Of a stretch of DNA of 64,000 nucleotides, positions 7,860-15,707 are shown piece by piece. The DNA is from Spirochaetaceae bacterium (GTDB lineage Bacteria > Spirochaetota > Spirochaetia > Treponematales > Rectinemataceae). The notes under the pieces are model-generated. The model was not told the origin of the DNA. It did no database searches and worked only from the letters and a program-made list of their open reading frames with translations. The position numbers and the translations under genes are program-made. The stretch lies in the NCBI GenBank assembly GCA_025356015.1, contig JANXYO010000103.1:62001-126000 (forward strand). Reading direction: 5' to 3'. The stretch's first letter is position 1; each line of letters starts with the position of its first letter.

Positions 7860-8582
7860 TCAGGGCAGCGCGTTTCCGAACATGCTCTGCATGCCAGTGA
7901 TGAACTGGTCACCGGGCCACTGCGCAGAGGCGTTATTCATCAGGTCGGTGACAAGGGTCTGGGTTCCCGAGCTAGCCGAATAGGAGCTGAATGGAGGACT
8001 TTCATTCATGAGGGTCGCCACATCCTGACCCGTCGCGGTCGCATCCGCCACGACCAGGGCGATGGAGGCGACCACGTACTGGGTGGCGTTCGCGCCCGCG
8101 GCTGCCATCTCGGCGGCGGGGGCCCCCGCCAAGGCAGTGAACACAGCCGTCGTGTCCGCGGTGACACTCACTGCCCCGAGGAGGGCCGCGATGGCGTTGG
8201 TCTGGCTGGCGCTCAGGTTCGATGCCGAGGTGAGGTTGTTGATGCTCACCACGTTGAGCGCCTTCATAAAAGCCTCTTCGACCCCCGTAGCTATCCCGGC
8301 GGTGGCGATCGCGTCGCCAAGGATGGAGGGATCGGTCGGGTTGTCTGCAACCAGCGCAGCCATCGCGGGCATGAGGGCTTTCGCCAGGGGCACATCCCGG
8401 TTCGCTGTCACCTGGGCCGCGTAGGCAGCTGCCTGGGTCGCGCTGAGGCTCGAGGGGACAGGGGGCTTTGACCTAGTCAGGGATTCTCCCAAGGAGGTGG
8501 TGAAGAGCTGCTGACAGCCAGCGAGCGAGAAAGCGAGCGACAGGGCAAGGATCCCCGTGCGCAAGACCTTGAATATCCGCAT
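7860..8582 (-). CDS. Lipoprotein partner of the second barrel
   Basis: The 240-residue product has a lipobox LAGC with Cys23 after a hydrophobic signal. The mature part is rich in Ala, Ser and Thr and looks all-helical. Its start after the cysteine, CQQLFTTSL, resembles CDQLLSVNL of the lipoprotein at 9829-10653, and the two proteins share a similar composition and layout. The ATG at 8582 is fixed by GGGAGG 8 bases upstream; longer in-frame versions would lack a signal peptide at the N-terminus. It sits between two barrel genes, 94 bases after one and 22 bases before the other. No known domain is recognised. Confidence 0.75.
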   Translation of the reverse strand: MRIFKVLRTGILALSLAFSLAGCQQLFTTSLGESLTRSKPPVPSSLSATQAAAYAAQVTANRDVPLAKALMPAMAALVADNPTDPSILGDAIATAGIATGVEEAFMKALNVVSINNLTSASNLSASQTNAIAALLGAVSVTADTTAVFTALAGAPAAEMAAAGANATQYVVASIALVVADATATGQDVATLMNESPPFSSYSASSGTQTLVTDLMNNASAQWPGDQFITGMQSMFGNALP

Positions 8583-8676
8583 CGAATACCTCCCGGTATC
8601 GGGACGCCAGCTGCCCTGCGCCTGGCGCTCGGGCACCCATGAGATTATCGGTTCGCCGCCCCGCTTCCAACAGGCT

Positions 8677-9816
8677 CTAGAAGCGGATCGCCGCCTGCAA
8701 GGCCACGCCCGTCCTCGGCCTGTCGCCCGGATGCAGTCCGAGCTCCTCCGTGAAGACCGCTGCATCCAGAGTGGCAAAATAGAGGTCGAGGCCAAGGCCC
8801 GCCGAAAGCCAGCCCTTGTTGATGCCGGCTCGTGCGGTGATGAAATTGAGGAGGCGCAGCTCGGCGCCCAGGTGCAGCAGGGACCAAGCTGATTCCTGTC
8901 TCCTGTAGATCCCGACAGGATCCTGTATTTCGATATAGAGGGCCGGATCGACAAAATGGCGGAGGACCTGGGGTTTCCATGATGCCCCGAGGGCGATGTT
9001 TGGAAGTGGCTGAACTCGTGTCGCGGCGCTCTCGGGAAGGGAAAGCCCACCCCCGGAAATTGAGCCTCCCACCCCGCTCAGCGTGGTGCTGTCCATGAGG
9101 AAGGAAGGAGAGATGTCGCGGATCGACAGTCCGAAGGAAAAGGAATCGAGGTCGAGGCTTGCCCCTAGGTCCATGGCGAGGCCGAAGCCAGCGGTAACGG
9201 GATTGTCCCCTATGCTGCCAGCCCCGGTTATGAGGTTGAGGAGGCTCCATCCCTGGCCGGCGGAATCGACACGATAGAAGGGGCGGGCAGCCCCGCCGAC
9301 ATTGAATTCCAGGCCGCCTATCCTCATGGGAGTCCCAAGACCAATGATCGCGTTCGCGGAGGACGAGGACTTGAGCCTCACGCCCATGATGGTGTCGCCG
9401 GCCGCGTAGTTGTCGGTCACCGCGAAGAAGCCGAGGCCGATGCCCTTTCCCACGTAGCCGAGCCCGCCCATCGCTCCTCCGCCGAAGCCGTTCTCGATGA
9501 CCATGTCATTCACGCTTGAGACTGTCTCGGACTGGGTGTTCGTGCCCTGCACGATGCCCGACATCTTGTCGAGGTTGGCGGAGCTGGGCTTGAAGTAGGC
9601 CCAGGTCCCAAGGTCGAGGACGGTGAGCTCGGAGCGCGCCCTGGCGAAACCGGCGGGATTGCCGTAGAAGGACGAGAAGCCGCCTCCAAGGGAGGTGAAA
9701 ATGCCGCCAAGCCCCATGGCCCTGGCGTCCTTGGGGGCCACGTATGAGAAGCCCTGGGCCGCTGACCTGCCGGCGATGCACGCGCAGAGAAGAAGAAGGA
9801 CCACGCCATGCTTCAT
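8677..9816 (-). CDS. FadL/PorV-like outer-membrane protein (first pair)
   Basis: The 379-residue product begins with a signal peptide ending near GRSAAQG and then shows DARAMGLGGIFTSLGGG and FYGNPAGFA, the same AMGxGG...NPAG pattern as its neighbour. Glycine-rich strand segments follow and the chain ends in AAIRF, a typical barrel end. AGGGGAG lies upstream of the ATG. The lipoprotein gene ends 12 bases before it, so lipoprotein and barrel are co-expressed. Similar C-terminal sequence in both barrels (EELGLHPGDRPRTG here, EELGIEPGARPVYN in the other) supports a tandem duplication. The cargo is unknown. Confidence 0.77.
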   Translation of the reverse strand: MKHGVVLLLLCACIAGRSAAQGFSYVAPKDARAMGLGGIFTSLGGGFSSFYGNPAGFARARSELTVLDLGTWAYFKPSSANLDKMSGIVQGTNTQSETVSSVNDMVIENGFGGGAMGGLGYVGKGIGLGFFAVTDNYAAGDTIMGVRLKSSSSANAIIGLGTPMRIGGLEFNVGGAARPFYRVDSAGQGWSLLNLITGAGSIGDNPVTAGFGLAMDLGASLDLDSFSFGLSIRDISPSFLMDSTTLSGVGGSISGGGLSLPESAATRVQPLPNIALGASWKPQVLRHFVDPALYIEIQDPVGIYRRQESAWSLLHLGAELRLLNFITARAGINKGWLSAGLGLDLYFATLDAAVFTEELGLHPGDRPRTGVALQAAIRF

Positions 9817-9828
9817 GTTGCCGCTCCC

Positions 9829-10653
9829 CTAGATGCCATACTTGCTGAGATCGAGGCCGGCGGCGGAAATGATGCTTCCGAGATTCGTGCCACTCGAGGT
9901 GGAGGGAGGGGTATAGGGCGGCAGGCCAGGGCCTCCGTTCATGGCGGCCCAGAGCGCGCTTGCCTTGGCGTCGGGCGTCGCACCGGGGACAGAACTCACG
10001 AAGGCCGCCACGATGGCCCCCTGGACCGATTGCTCCGGAAGGATGGACCCCGCGGCCCCTGACGCGCCAAGGCTCGCGCCAAGGCTGTCGTAGGCAGCGT
10101 TCGCCGCGCAAAGGGCCCCGATAGTGGCCGCGAAATCCGCCTGGCTCGCGGTGGCGCTCGCCGGCAGGGACTGGGAGACGAAATCGACTATTGTCGTCGA
10201 GTCAAGGCTGGAGAGATTCGTTGTGGAGAGGCTGTCCAGAGCATTGAATATGCCGTTGACCGCATCGAAGGCCGGAGTGGTCTTCAGCTCTATGAGGGCC
10301 GCGAGGGCCGCGGCATCCTGCCGGGTCGCGGCATCTGGCGAGAGCATCTGGCTGTCGAGGCTCGCAAGGGCGGCTGCCCTAAGCGACGCGTCGCCGGCAA
10401 GGTCGGAATAAAAACTGGGCGACGAGCTCAGGTCGCTCATGGCCGAGACAGGCATGCTCGCCAGTTCGGAGGCGCTTGGGGTCTGTTGCTGGCCCAGGCC
10501 CACCGTCTTGAGGAGATTGACAGACAGGAGCTGGTCGCAGGACGACAGGACGAGGCAGAGGGCCAAGCCTGCGGCCGCCATGGTCACGGCATTCCTCAGG
10601 ATGATGCCCACCTCCGAGAAAAGATTTGACTTTTTGTCTGGTTTCACCAGCAT
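9829..10653 (-). CDS. Lipoprotein partner of the first barrel
   Basis: The 274-residue product has a long basic N-region, a hydrophobic segment and a lipobox LSSC with Cys39. The mature region is Ala/Ser-rich and helical, ending in a Pro/Ser/Gly linker and GLDLSKYGI. It heads the run lipoprotein-barrel-lipoprotein-barrel and is preceded by a promoter with a perfect -10. The start codon is less certain than others because only a run of five G precedes it; an internal ATG at residue 25 would also leave a usable signal. Function is unknown; attachment to a membrane by lipid is inferred from the lipobox. Confidence 0.72.
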   Translation of the reverse strand: MLVKPDKKSNLFSEVGIILRNAVTMAAAGLALCLVLSSCDQLLSVNLLKTVGLGQQQTPSASELASMPVSAMSDLSSSPSFYSDLAGDASLRAAALASLDSQMLSPDAATRQDAAALAALIELKTTPAFDAVNGIFNALDSLSTTNLSSLDSTTIVDFVSQSLPASATASQADFAATIGALCAANAAYDSLGASLGASGAAGSILPEQSVQGAIVAAFVSSVPGATPDAKASALWAAMNGGPGLPPYTPPSTSSGTNLGSIISAAGLDLSKYGI

Positions 10654-10680
10654 AGCGCATTCCCCCGGTTTTACAAGTCC

Positions 10681-10710
10681 ATTATAGCGCCTTCGCTGTG
10701 GGTTTCACGA
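10681..10710 (-). promoter_or_regulatory. Promoter of the lipoprotein/barrel cluster
   Basis: On the minus strand TCGTGA (10710-10705) stands 18 bases before a perfect TATAAT (10686-10681). The -10 lies 27 bases ahead of the lipoprotein ATG. It sits directly after the mtaB stop codon and separates the two operons. Confidence 0.55.
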
Positions 10711-10711
10711 G

Positions 10712-12139
10712 CTAATGCGCGCTGAAGCTAGCCCTCGCATCGGCCATCGCGATGAGCTCGCCCTCCTCCCGGGCCGCGCCAGACAGGTGATGCTCTGGGG
10801 ACAGGATGCGGCACTCGATCTGGTCACCAGCTCCCCGAGTGGCTGGTACCCCATCTATCCTGAGCTTTAAGTAGTTGGCCGAGGTCCCGAAGCGCTCCGC
10901 CTCCCGGGCCTCGCCCGGACCTTCCGGATCCCCGCCTCTCCCATGGCCTTCAAGAACCGCGTCGACCGTCGAGCCTATCCAGCGGCCGATATAGGCGGAG
11001 CGCCCGCTCAGGGCAAGATCGTTCAACGCGTCCACGCGCTCGCCGGCGACCCTTTCGGGAACCCTTGGCAGCATTGATTGGGCCCTCGTGCCCGGCCGGG
11101 GGGAAAAGGGGAAGGCGTGAATCCAGGCAAAACCGCAGCGTCCGGCGAGTTCCAGGGTGTCGGCAAAATCGGCCTCGGTCTCGCCCGGGAATCCCGCGAT
11201 GAAGTCGGCGGCGAGGAAGAGGTCCCCCTTCGCCTTCCGCAGCGCCTCTACACCCGCGAAGACCTTGTCCCGGCGGTATGCGCGGGCCATCCGGGCGAGA
11301 ACGGCGTCGGAGCCCGACTGGACAGGCAGGTGCGCGTGGGGCCTCACGCGAGGATGGGCGAAGACCTCAAGGAAGCCATCATCGATCCGTTCGGGCTCGA
11401 AGGAGGAGATCCTGAAGGAAATGGTGCTCGTCCCCGCGATGAGGGCGGATAGGAGCTCGGGGAAGCCGCGCCCGCCGTCCCTGAACTGGGAGATGTTGAC
11501 GCCGGTAAGGATGACTTCTGCCCGGCCTGCCTCTTCGAGGACGCGGACCCGCTCAAGGGCCTTGTCCGTCCCGAGGCTGACCGAAGGCCCCCTGGCGAGG
11601 CAGACGCGGCAGTAGGAGCAGCGGTTGTCGCAGCCGTCCTGGATCTTCAGCGCCGGCCGGGAGTGGAAGGAGAAGATCTCTGGCTTGAACGCAAACCTGC
11701 CTTCCTCGCGGCAGGCCTTGCCCATGGCGTCCACGGCCAGGCCGGCACGCCATTCGATGACGGCGTCGAGGAGGTCGCCGTGGCCCTGCCAGCGCTCGGC
11801 GAGCCATCCCGCGAGCTCGAGCACGAGGGCCTTTTCGTCTCCCGGCACCACGATCGCCCTCTCATTGAGGGCGGAGATAGACGCGCTGTCCATCTGTGCG
11901 TAGCAGCCAGTGACGATGACCACTGATCCCGGCCTCGACACGAGGGCAGAGCGGATGGTCCGCCTTGCCTTCTGCTCGGCCTTGCTCGTCACGGTGCAGG
12001 TATTGACGATGAAGAGGTCGGCACCCTCGCCAAAGCTCGTGACGCGGGCGCCTGCCTGTCGGAATGCATCGGCGAGGGACTCGGACTCGAGCTGGTTGAG
12101 CTTGCAGCCCAGGGTCCGGAACGCGACGGAGAGGAGCAT
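10712..12139 (-). CDS. mtaB: tRNA t6A37 methylthiotransferase MtaB
   Basis: MtaB is a radical SAM enzyme that adds a methylthio group to t6A at position 37 of tRNA-Lys(UUU). The 475-residue protein has the N-terminal methylthiotransferase domain with Cys12 in RTLGCKLNQLES, Cys in VNTCTVT and Cys in VTGCYAQMD, which bind the auxiliary cluster. The radical SAM motif CDNRCSYC (CxxxCxxC) is intact, and a TRAM-like region lies at the C-terminus. The residues after the motif (RVCLARG) vary from the usual IVPxARG. The ATG follows the TPR gene stop by two bases with no clear ribosome site, so translation is probably coupled. Confidence 0.93.
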   Translation of the reverse strand: MLLSVAFRTLGCKLNQLESESLADAFRQAGARVTSFGEGADLFIVNTCTVTSKAEQKARRTIRSALVSRPGSVVIVTGCYAQMDSASISALNERAIVVPGDEKALVLELAGWLAERWQGHGDLLDAVIEWRAGLAVDAMGKACREEGRFAFKPEIFSFHSRPALKIQDGCDNRCSYCRVCLARGPSVSLGTDKALERVRVLEEAGRAEVILTGVNISQFRDGGRGFPELLSALIAGTSTISFRISSFEPERIDDGFLEVFAHPRVRPHAHLPVQSGSDAVLARMARAYRRDKVFAGVEALRKAKGDLFLAADFIAGFPGETEADFADTLELAGRCGFAWIHAFPFSPRPGTRAQSMLPRVPERVAGERVDALNDLALSGRSAYIGRWIGSTVDAVLEGHGRGGDPEGPGEAREAERFGTSANYLKLRIDGVPATRGAGDQIECRILSPEHHLSGAAREEGELIAMADARASFSAH

Positions 12140-12141
12140 TG

Positions 12142-12828
12142 CTAGTGGATGCGGGAGCGCATCCGTTCCCTGCCGTCAATCGCATCCTGGAGCCTGGGTT
12201 CGAGGCTGAGGGCCTGCTCATAGGCCGCGAGGGCGTTGCTGGGGTCGGATGCCTTTTCGCGGGCCCAGCCGAGCCTGGTCCACCAGCGCGCGTTCCCAGG
12301 GGAGTATTGCAGTGCCGTGCTGAAGGAAATGTCCGCATGCCCGTAGCGCGAGAGCCTGAGGTAGACTTCCCCCATGTAATAGTAGGCCAGCCCGACACGG
12401 CCCCCCTCCGGAACAGCGCTCACGTAGTTCTGGAAGTTGCGCAGGGCAGCCTCGTTCCGGCCGAGATGGAAGGCGGCCTCGCCCAGGGCCTCGGTGAGCC
12501 GGGCATCACGCCGCAGGTCGTAGCCCTTGAGGGCGTAGTTCTCCGCATCGGCCCATCGTTCGAGGGCAAGGAGGCTCCAGGAGATGACCACATAGGCTTC
12601 CATGTTGTCGTTCGCCAGGGCAAGCTCATCCAGACAGGCCCTTCTGGCCTCATCGTACTTTCCGTCGAGGTAGAGCTTCAGGGCATCGGGCCTTGCCTGG
12701 GCCGCGGCCGAGCCCAGAGTGGAGAGCAGAAGCGCAAGGGTGATGGCGGCGCGGAGCCCTCGCGGCCGTCGTGGCTGTCGCCGCGCCGGGGCAAGTGCCT
12801 TTGCCAGCCTAGGCCGGGGAACTGCCAT
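12142..12828 (-). CDS. Exported TPR-repeat protein
   Basis: The 228-residue product has a strongly basic N-terminus, one hydrophobic segment (AAITLALLLSTLGSAAAQA, a probable signal peptide) and then about four TPR units, for example ALKLYLDGKYDEARRACLDE and AYYYMGEVYLRLSRYGHADI. TPR proteins act as scaffolds for complexes, here probably in the periplasm. Its start overlaps the end of the bactofilin gene by 20 bases and its stop is two bases before mtaB. Sharing an operon with bactofilin suggests a role with that cytoskeletal element, but this is inference. Confidence 0.85.
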   Translation of the reverse strand: MAVPRPRLAKALAPARRQPRRPRGLRAAITLALLLSTLGSAAAQARPDALKLYLDGKYDEARRACLDELALANDNMEAYVVISWSLLALERWADAENYALKGYDLRRDARLTEALGEAAFHLGRNEAALRNFQNYVSAVPEGGRVGLAYYYMGEVYLRLSRYGHADISFSTALQYSPGNARWWTRLGWAREKASDPSNALAAYEQALSLEPRLQDAIDGRERMRSRIH

Positions 12829-13186
12829 CGATGGCTGGGGCGGTCATCCGGCAGGCCCCGTTGAAGCGGCAGCCGGTTTCCATGGTGATCTGGGGTGCTG
12901 TTACGTCCCCGTCCACCGAGGCGCAGGCGAAGAGCTCAACCCGCTCCCGGGCGACGATGTTGCCGATCACGGTGCCCTTCACCGATACGACGGTGGCCGA
13001 GATGTCCGCCTCGACGATGGCGTTCTCGTCGATATAAAGCTCGCTCTCGGAGCGGACGACGCCGCTCACGCGGCCCTTGATCATGAGGGGCTTCTTGAAG
13101 TTCATTTCGCCCGAAAATTCGACATCGCCCGCGAGGACGGTATCGAGCTGCTCTTCGTCGACGACGTTAATCTGGACTTCGGTCAT
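12809..13186 (-). CDS. Bactofilin (polymer-forming cytoskeletal protein)
   Basis: Bactofilins polymerise into filaments at the inner membrane and help shape the cell wall. The 125-residue product has the repeated short strands of a right-handed beta-helix, with turns such as FSGEMNFKKPLMIKGRVSG, ELYIDENAIVEADISA, VVSVKGTVIGNIVARERVEL and ASVDGDVTAPQI. It has no transmembrane segment. The ATG at 13186 has no Shine-Dalgarno sequence, but a strong promoter predicts a transcript beginning about four bases before it. An in-frame ATG five codons upstream lies at the -10 and is unlikely. It is followed by the TPR gene and mtaB. Confidence 0.93.
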   Translation of the reverse strand: MTEVQINVVDEEQLDTVLAGDVEFSGEMNFKKPLMIKGRVSGVVRSESELYIDENAIVEADISATVVSVKGTVIGNIVARERVELFACASVDGDVTAPQITMETGCRFNGACRMTAPAIDGSSPA

Positions 13187-13196
13187 ACAAGAGGGG

Positions 13197-13225
13197 ATCA
13201 TACGGGATGACGGGTGCCTTGGCAA
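13197..13225 (-). promoter_or_regulatory. Promoter of the bactofilin-TPR-mtaB operon
   Basis: TTGCCA (13225-13220), a 17-base spacer and TATGAT (13202-13197) match the housekeeping consensus well. The predicted start at about 13190 lies only four bases before the bactofilin ATG, so the mRNA would be almost leaderless. Confidence 0.65.
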
Positions 13226-13226
13226 G

Positions 13227-14177
13227 CTATGAGTGGATGAGTGCCTCATGGATGGCGGCCAGCTGCTCGGGTCTGAGGGCCTCGGCGCGGACGTCGGTCC
13301 TGATGCCGAGCAGCTCGAGGCTCGCCTCGATGGGGTCGGGGCCGGCCTCGCCGACCTGGGCGCTAGCGGCCGCCCGCGCCCAGACTCCGGGATTCGCCTT
13401 GAGGTTGTTGCGGAGCATCTTCCGGCGCGAGGAGAAGGCCGCCCGCACGAAGGCCGAGAAGGCAAGGCGGTTTCCCGCCCCGACGGGATTGGGCCTTGGC
13501 GTGAGGGTGACGACGGTGCTGGTCACCCGCGGCGCGGGCCAGAACGAGCTGGCGCCCAGATCAAAGGCCATCCTCACCTTGCAGGCCGAGGTGCACAGGA
13601 CCGAGTAGGCCGAATAATCCTTGGTTCCCGGCACGGCTGCCATCCTTTGGGCCGCTTCCTTCTGCATTGTGAAGACAATCCGGGGAGGGACAAGGCCGCC
13701 TTCGATCAGGGAGCAGACAATGGCGTTGGCCGCGCTGTAGGGGAGGTTGCCGAATATCCTGTCTGGGGCCCCATTCTCCTCGAGCTCAGCCTGCCAGGTC
13801 CTCAGGAAGTCGCCTTCCACGAGGCGGAAACCTGGCCTGCCTCCAAAACAGCTGTTCAGGAGCCTGACGAAGCCATGGTCTATCTCGAAGGCCGTGACCT
13901 GCAGACCCGCTTCCAGGGCCATGGCCGTCATGGCTCCGATGCCGGGGCCTATTTCCCAGACCCTGGCATTTCCTTCGGCCTTGAGCTCATCCAGGATACG
14001 GCTCCGGGCCCGCCTGTCCACGAGGAAATTCTGGCCGAAGCGTTTCGACATCGCCAGTCCCTCAGCCTCGAGGAGGGCTTTGAGGGAGCTCGGGGCGTCG
14101 TAGTCGGGGGAAAGTGGTCCCGCCCGACCTGGGACCGCGGCCAAGGCTTCTTCGATGTTCGGCATGGGGCCGAGCAT
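13227..14177 (-). CDS. rsmA: 16S rRNA dimethyladenosine transferase RsmA (KsgA)
   Basis: RsmA uses SAM to dimethylate two adjacent adenines in helix 45 of 16S rRNA. The family signature KRFGQNFLVD is followed by SAM motif I VWEIGPGIGAMT, the acidic FEID, and the catalytic IFGNLPYSAAN (the NLPY motif). The C-terminal helical domain is present to about residue 316. The N-terminus is about 20 residues longer than usual; the conserved YDAPSSLKALLEAEGL lies before the signature, so the start must be one of the two upstream ATGs (14177 or 14165). Both lie inside the 3' end of comEC, giving an overlap of over 100 bases in another frame. Confidence 0.95.
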   Translation of the reverse strand: MLGPMPNIEEALAAVPGRAGPLSPDYDAPSSLKALLEAEGLAMSKRFGQNFLVDRRARSRILDELKAEGNARVWEIGPGIGAMTAMALEAGLQVTAFEIDHGFVRLLNSCFGGRPGFRLVEGDFLRTWQAELEENGAPDRIFGNLPYSAANAIVCSLIEGGLVPPRIVFTMQKEAAQRMAAVPGTKDYSAYSVLCTSACKVRMAFDLGASSFWPAPRVTSTVVTLTPRPNPVGAGNRLAFSAFVRAAFSSRRKMLRNNLKANPGVWARAAASAQVGEAGPDPIEASLELLGIRTDVRAEALRPEQLAAIHEALIHS

Positions 14178-15633
14178 ACACGAAGGCCGCCGCGGCGACT
14201 ACGGCGCAGCTGGCTAGGCACTGGCTGGCCCCGTCCTGAAGGGGCAGGGCCGGGACCGAGGCGGCGGCACGCATGGTACCGACCAGAAGGCGGTAGAGGC
14301 CATCCGAGACTGGCACGACGAGCCAGACCGCGGCCGGCAGGGCCGAGCAGAGCAGGGCCGCGCCCATGCCCCACCACATGAGGGCCAGGACCAGGGGAGC
14401 GGCGAGGACTGAGGCGATTATGCCGGCTGGCTGGAGGGTCCCGAAGCTGAACACGAGGATCGGGGTGACGGCGAACTGGGCACCAAGGGAGGCGGCAAGC
14501 GCCTTCGAGACGGGGGACGGGAGGTAGGGATCGAGGATGAACTCGAAGCGGGGCGAGAGCAGGGCGAGGCCAAGTATGGCCGTGTAGGAGAGGGTGAAGC
14601 CGGGACTCCTCGCGGCAGCGGGGTCGAAGGGCAGGGCGAGGATGAAGGCCATCGAGAGAAGCTCAAGCCAGGTCTGGGGCCGGTCGAGCCTGACCGCTAG
14701 GGCGGCTATCCAGACCATGAGCACGGACCTGAGCAGGGAAGGCCCAGCTCCGGCGAGCCACATGAAAGCCAGGGCGAAGATGGCCGCGCCGAAGCGTGCC
14801 CGGAAGGGTCCAAGGAGGGGCCGGAGGCAGGCGAGCGCCAGGACGGCCAGGACCGATAGATGCTGACCCGAGAGGGCGAGGATATGGCTGCAGCCGGCGG
14901 CCTTGAAGGCGGCCGCATCCTCGAGTTCGAGGTCGTCCTGGACGCCGATGAGGAGGGCCTCAAGCAGGCCGGCCGAATCCCTGCCAGCGCGCTTGAGTGC
15001 CGTCCTGCATGAATCCCGGAGCCCACTCCGGATGAGATCCAGCGCGCTACCCCGGTCAAGCAGCCTCATCTCTCCGGGAAGGGCGAATGCCACGGGACCC
15101 GAGTCACCTTGCCGGAAGTCGCCGCGCAAGGCAACACGGGCGCCGGCATCGATGGGAGCTCCACCCCTGACCAGGACCCTGATCGGCTGCCTCCCCCCAA
15201 AGCCGAACTCCAGCACCGCCCTCGCCCTGCCCGAGGCGAGGATGAGAGACTCGGGCTGCACGAGGTAGCTCCTGTAGCCGCCCCTCGTGGCGGCCGAATC
15301 ACAGCTGAGCCTTCCTTCGATACCGGCCACTCGCAAGGAAGCGTCTTTCCCCGCGGAGGGGGACCTGTCCTCGAGCTCGCGTCCCAGGATGGCTCCGGCC
15401 AGGAGGCCAACGGCGAGGGCCAGACAGGTGGCGCCAAGCGAGCGGGACCGCCGCGCGAGGGCCATTGGCGGCATGGAGCCGGCCGGTCCGGACACGCAAA
15501 GGACGATGCCGGCTGCGGCGGCGATGAAGGCCGCGGCGATTGCGGGGCCCGAGACAAGCGATGCAGGGTAGAAGCCGAGGGCCAGTCCTGTCGCCGCCGC
15601 GGCCGGAACCGAAGGCAGGGGAAAATCGCGCAC
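14062..15633 (-). CDS. comEC: ComEC/Rec2-family competence membrane protein, short form
   Basis: ComEC forms the inner-membrane channel for DNA uptake in transformable bacteria. The 523-residue protein has two N-terminal membrane segments, a soluble OB-like region at about 100-190, and the family's competence domain with EALLIGVQDDLELEDAAAFKAAGCSHILALSGQHLSVL followed by about eight membrane helices. The C-terminal metallo-hydrolase domain found in longer ComEC proteins is absent. The start is GTG at 15633 with GGGAGG five to six bases upstream. The last 38 codons overlap the rsmA start in a different frame. Whether the organism takes up DNA cannot be judged from this gene alone. Confidence 0.88.
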   Translation of the reverse strand: MRDFPLPSVPAAAATGLALGFYPASLVSGPAIAAAFIAAAAGIVLCVSGPAGSMPPMALARRSRSLGATCLALAVGLLAGAILGRELEDRSPSAGKDASLRVAGIEGRLSCDSAATRGGYRSYLVQPESLILASGRARAVLEFGFGGRQPIRVLVRGGAPIDAGARVALRGDFRQGDSGPVAFALPGEMRLLDRGSALDLIRSGLRDSCRTALKRAGRDSAGLLEALLIGVQDDLELEDAAAFKAAGCSHILALSGQHLSVLAVLALACLRPLLGPFRARFGAAIFALAFMWLAGAGPSLLRSVLMVWIAALAVRLDRPQTWLELLSMAFILALPFDPAAARSPGFTLSYTAILGLALLSPRFEFILDPYLPSPVSKALAASLGAQFAVTPILVFSFGTLQPAGIIASVLAAPLVLALMWWGMGAALLCSALPAAVWLVVPVSDGLYRLLVGTMRAAASVPALPLQDGASQCLASCAVVAAAAFVYARPHAEHRRSLGRGPRSGGTTFPRLRRPELPQSPPRG

Positions 15634-15707
15634 GCATTCCTCCCTAAAAGGGAAACGCGAGCGGGGAGGATCGGGGATTGAAAGCGCCGCGGGCTAGTTC
15701 GGGACTA

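Noticed and set aside
13233-14381. 382-codon plus-strand open frame opposite rsmA
   Set aside because: Antisense to a clearly conserved enzyme; no start signals.
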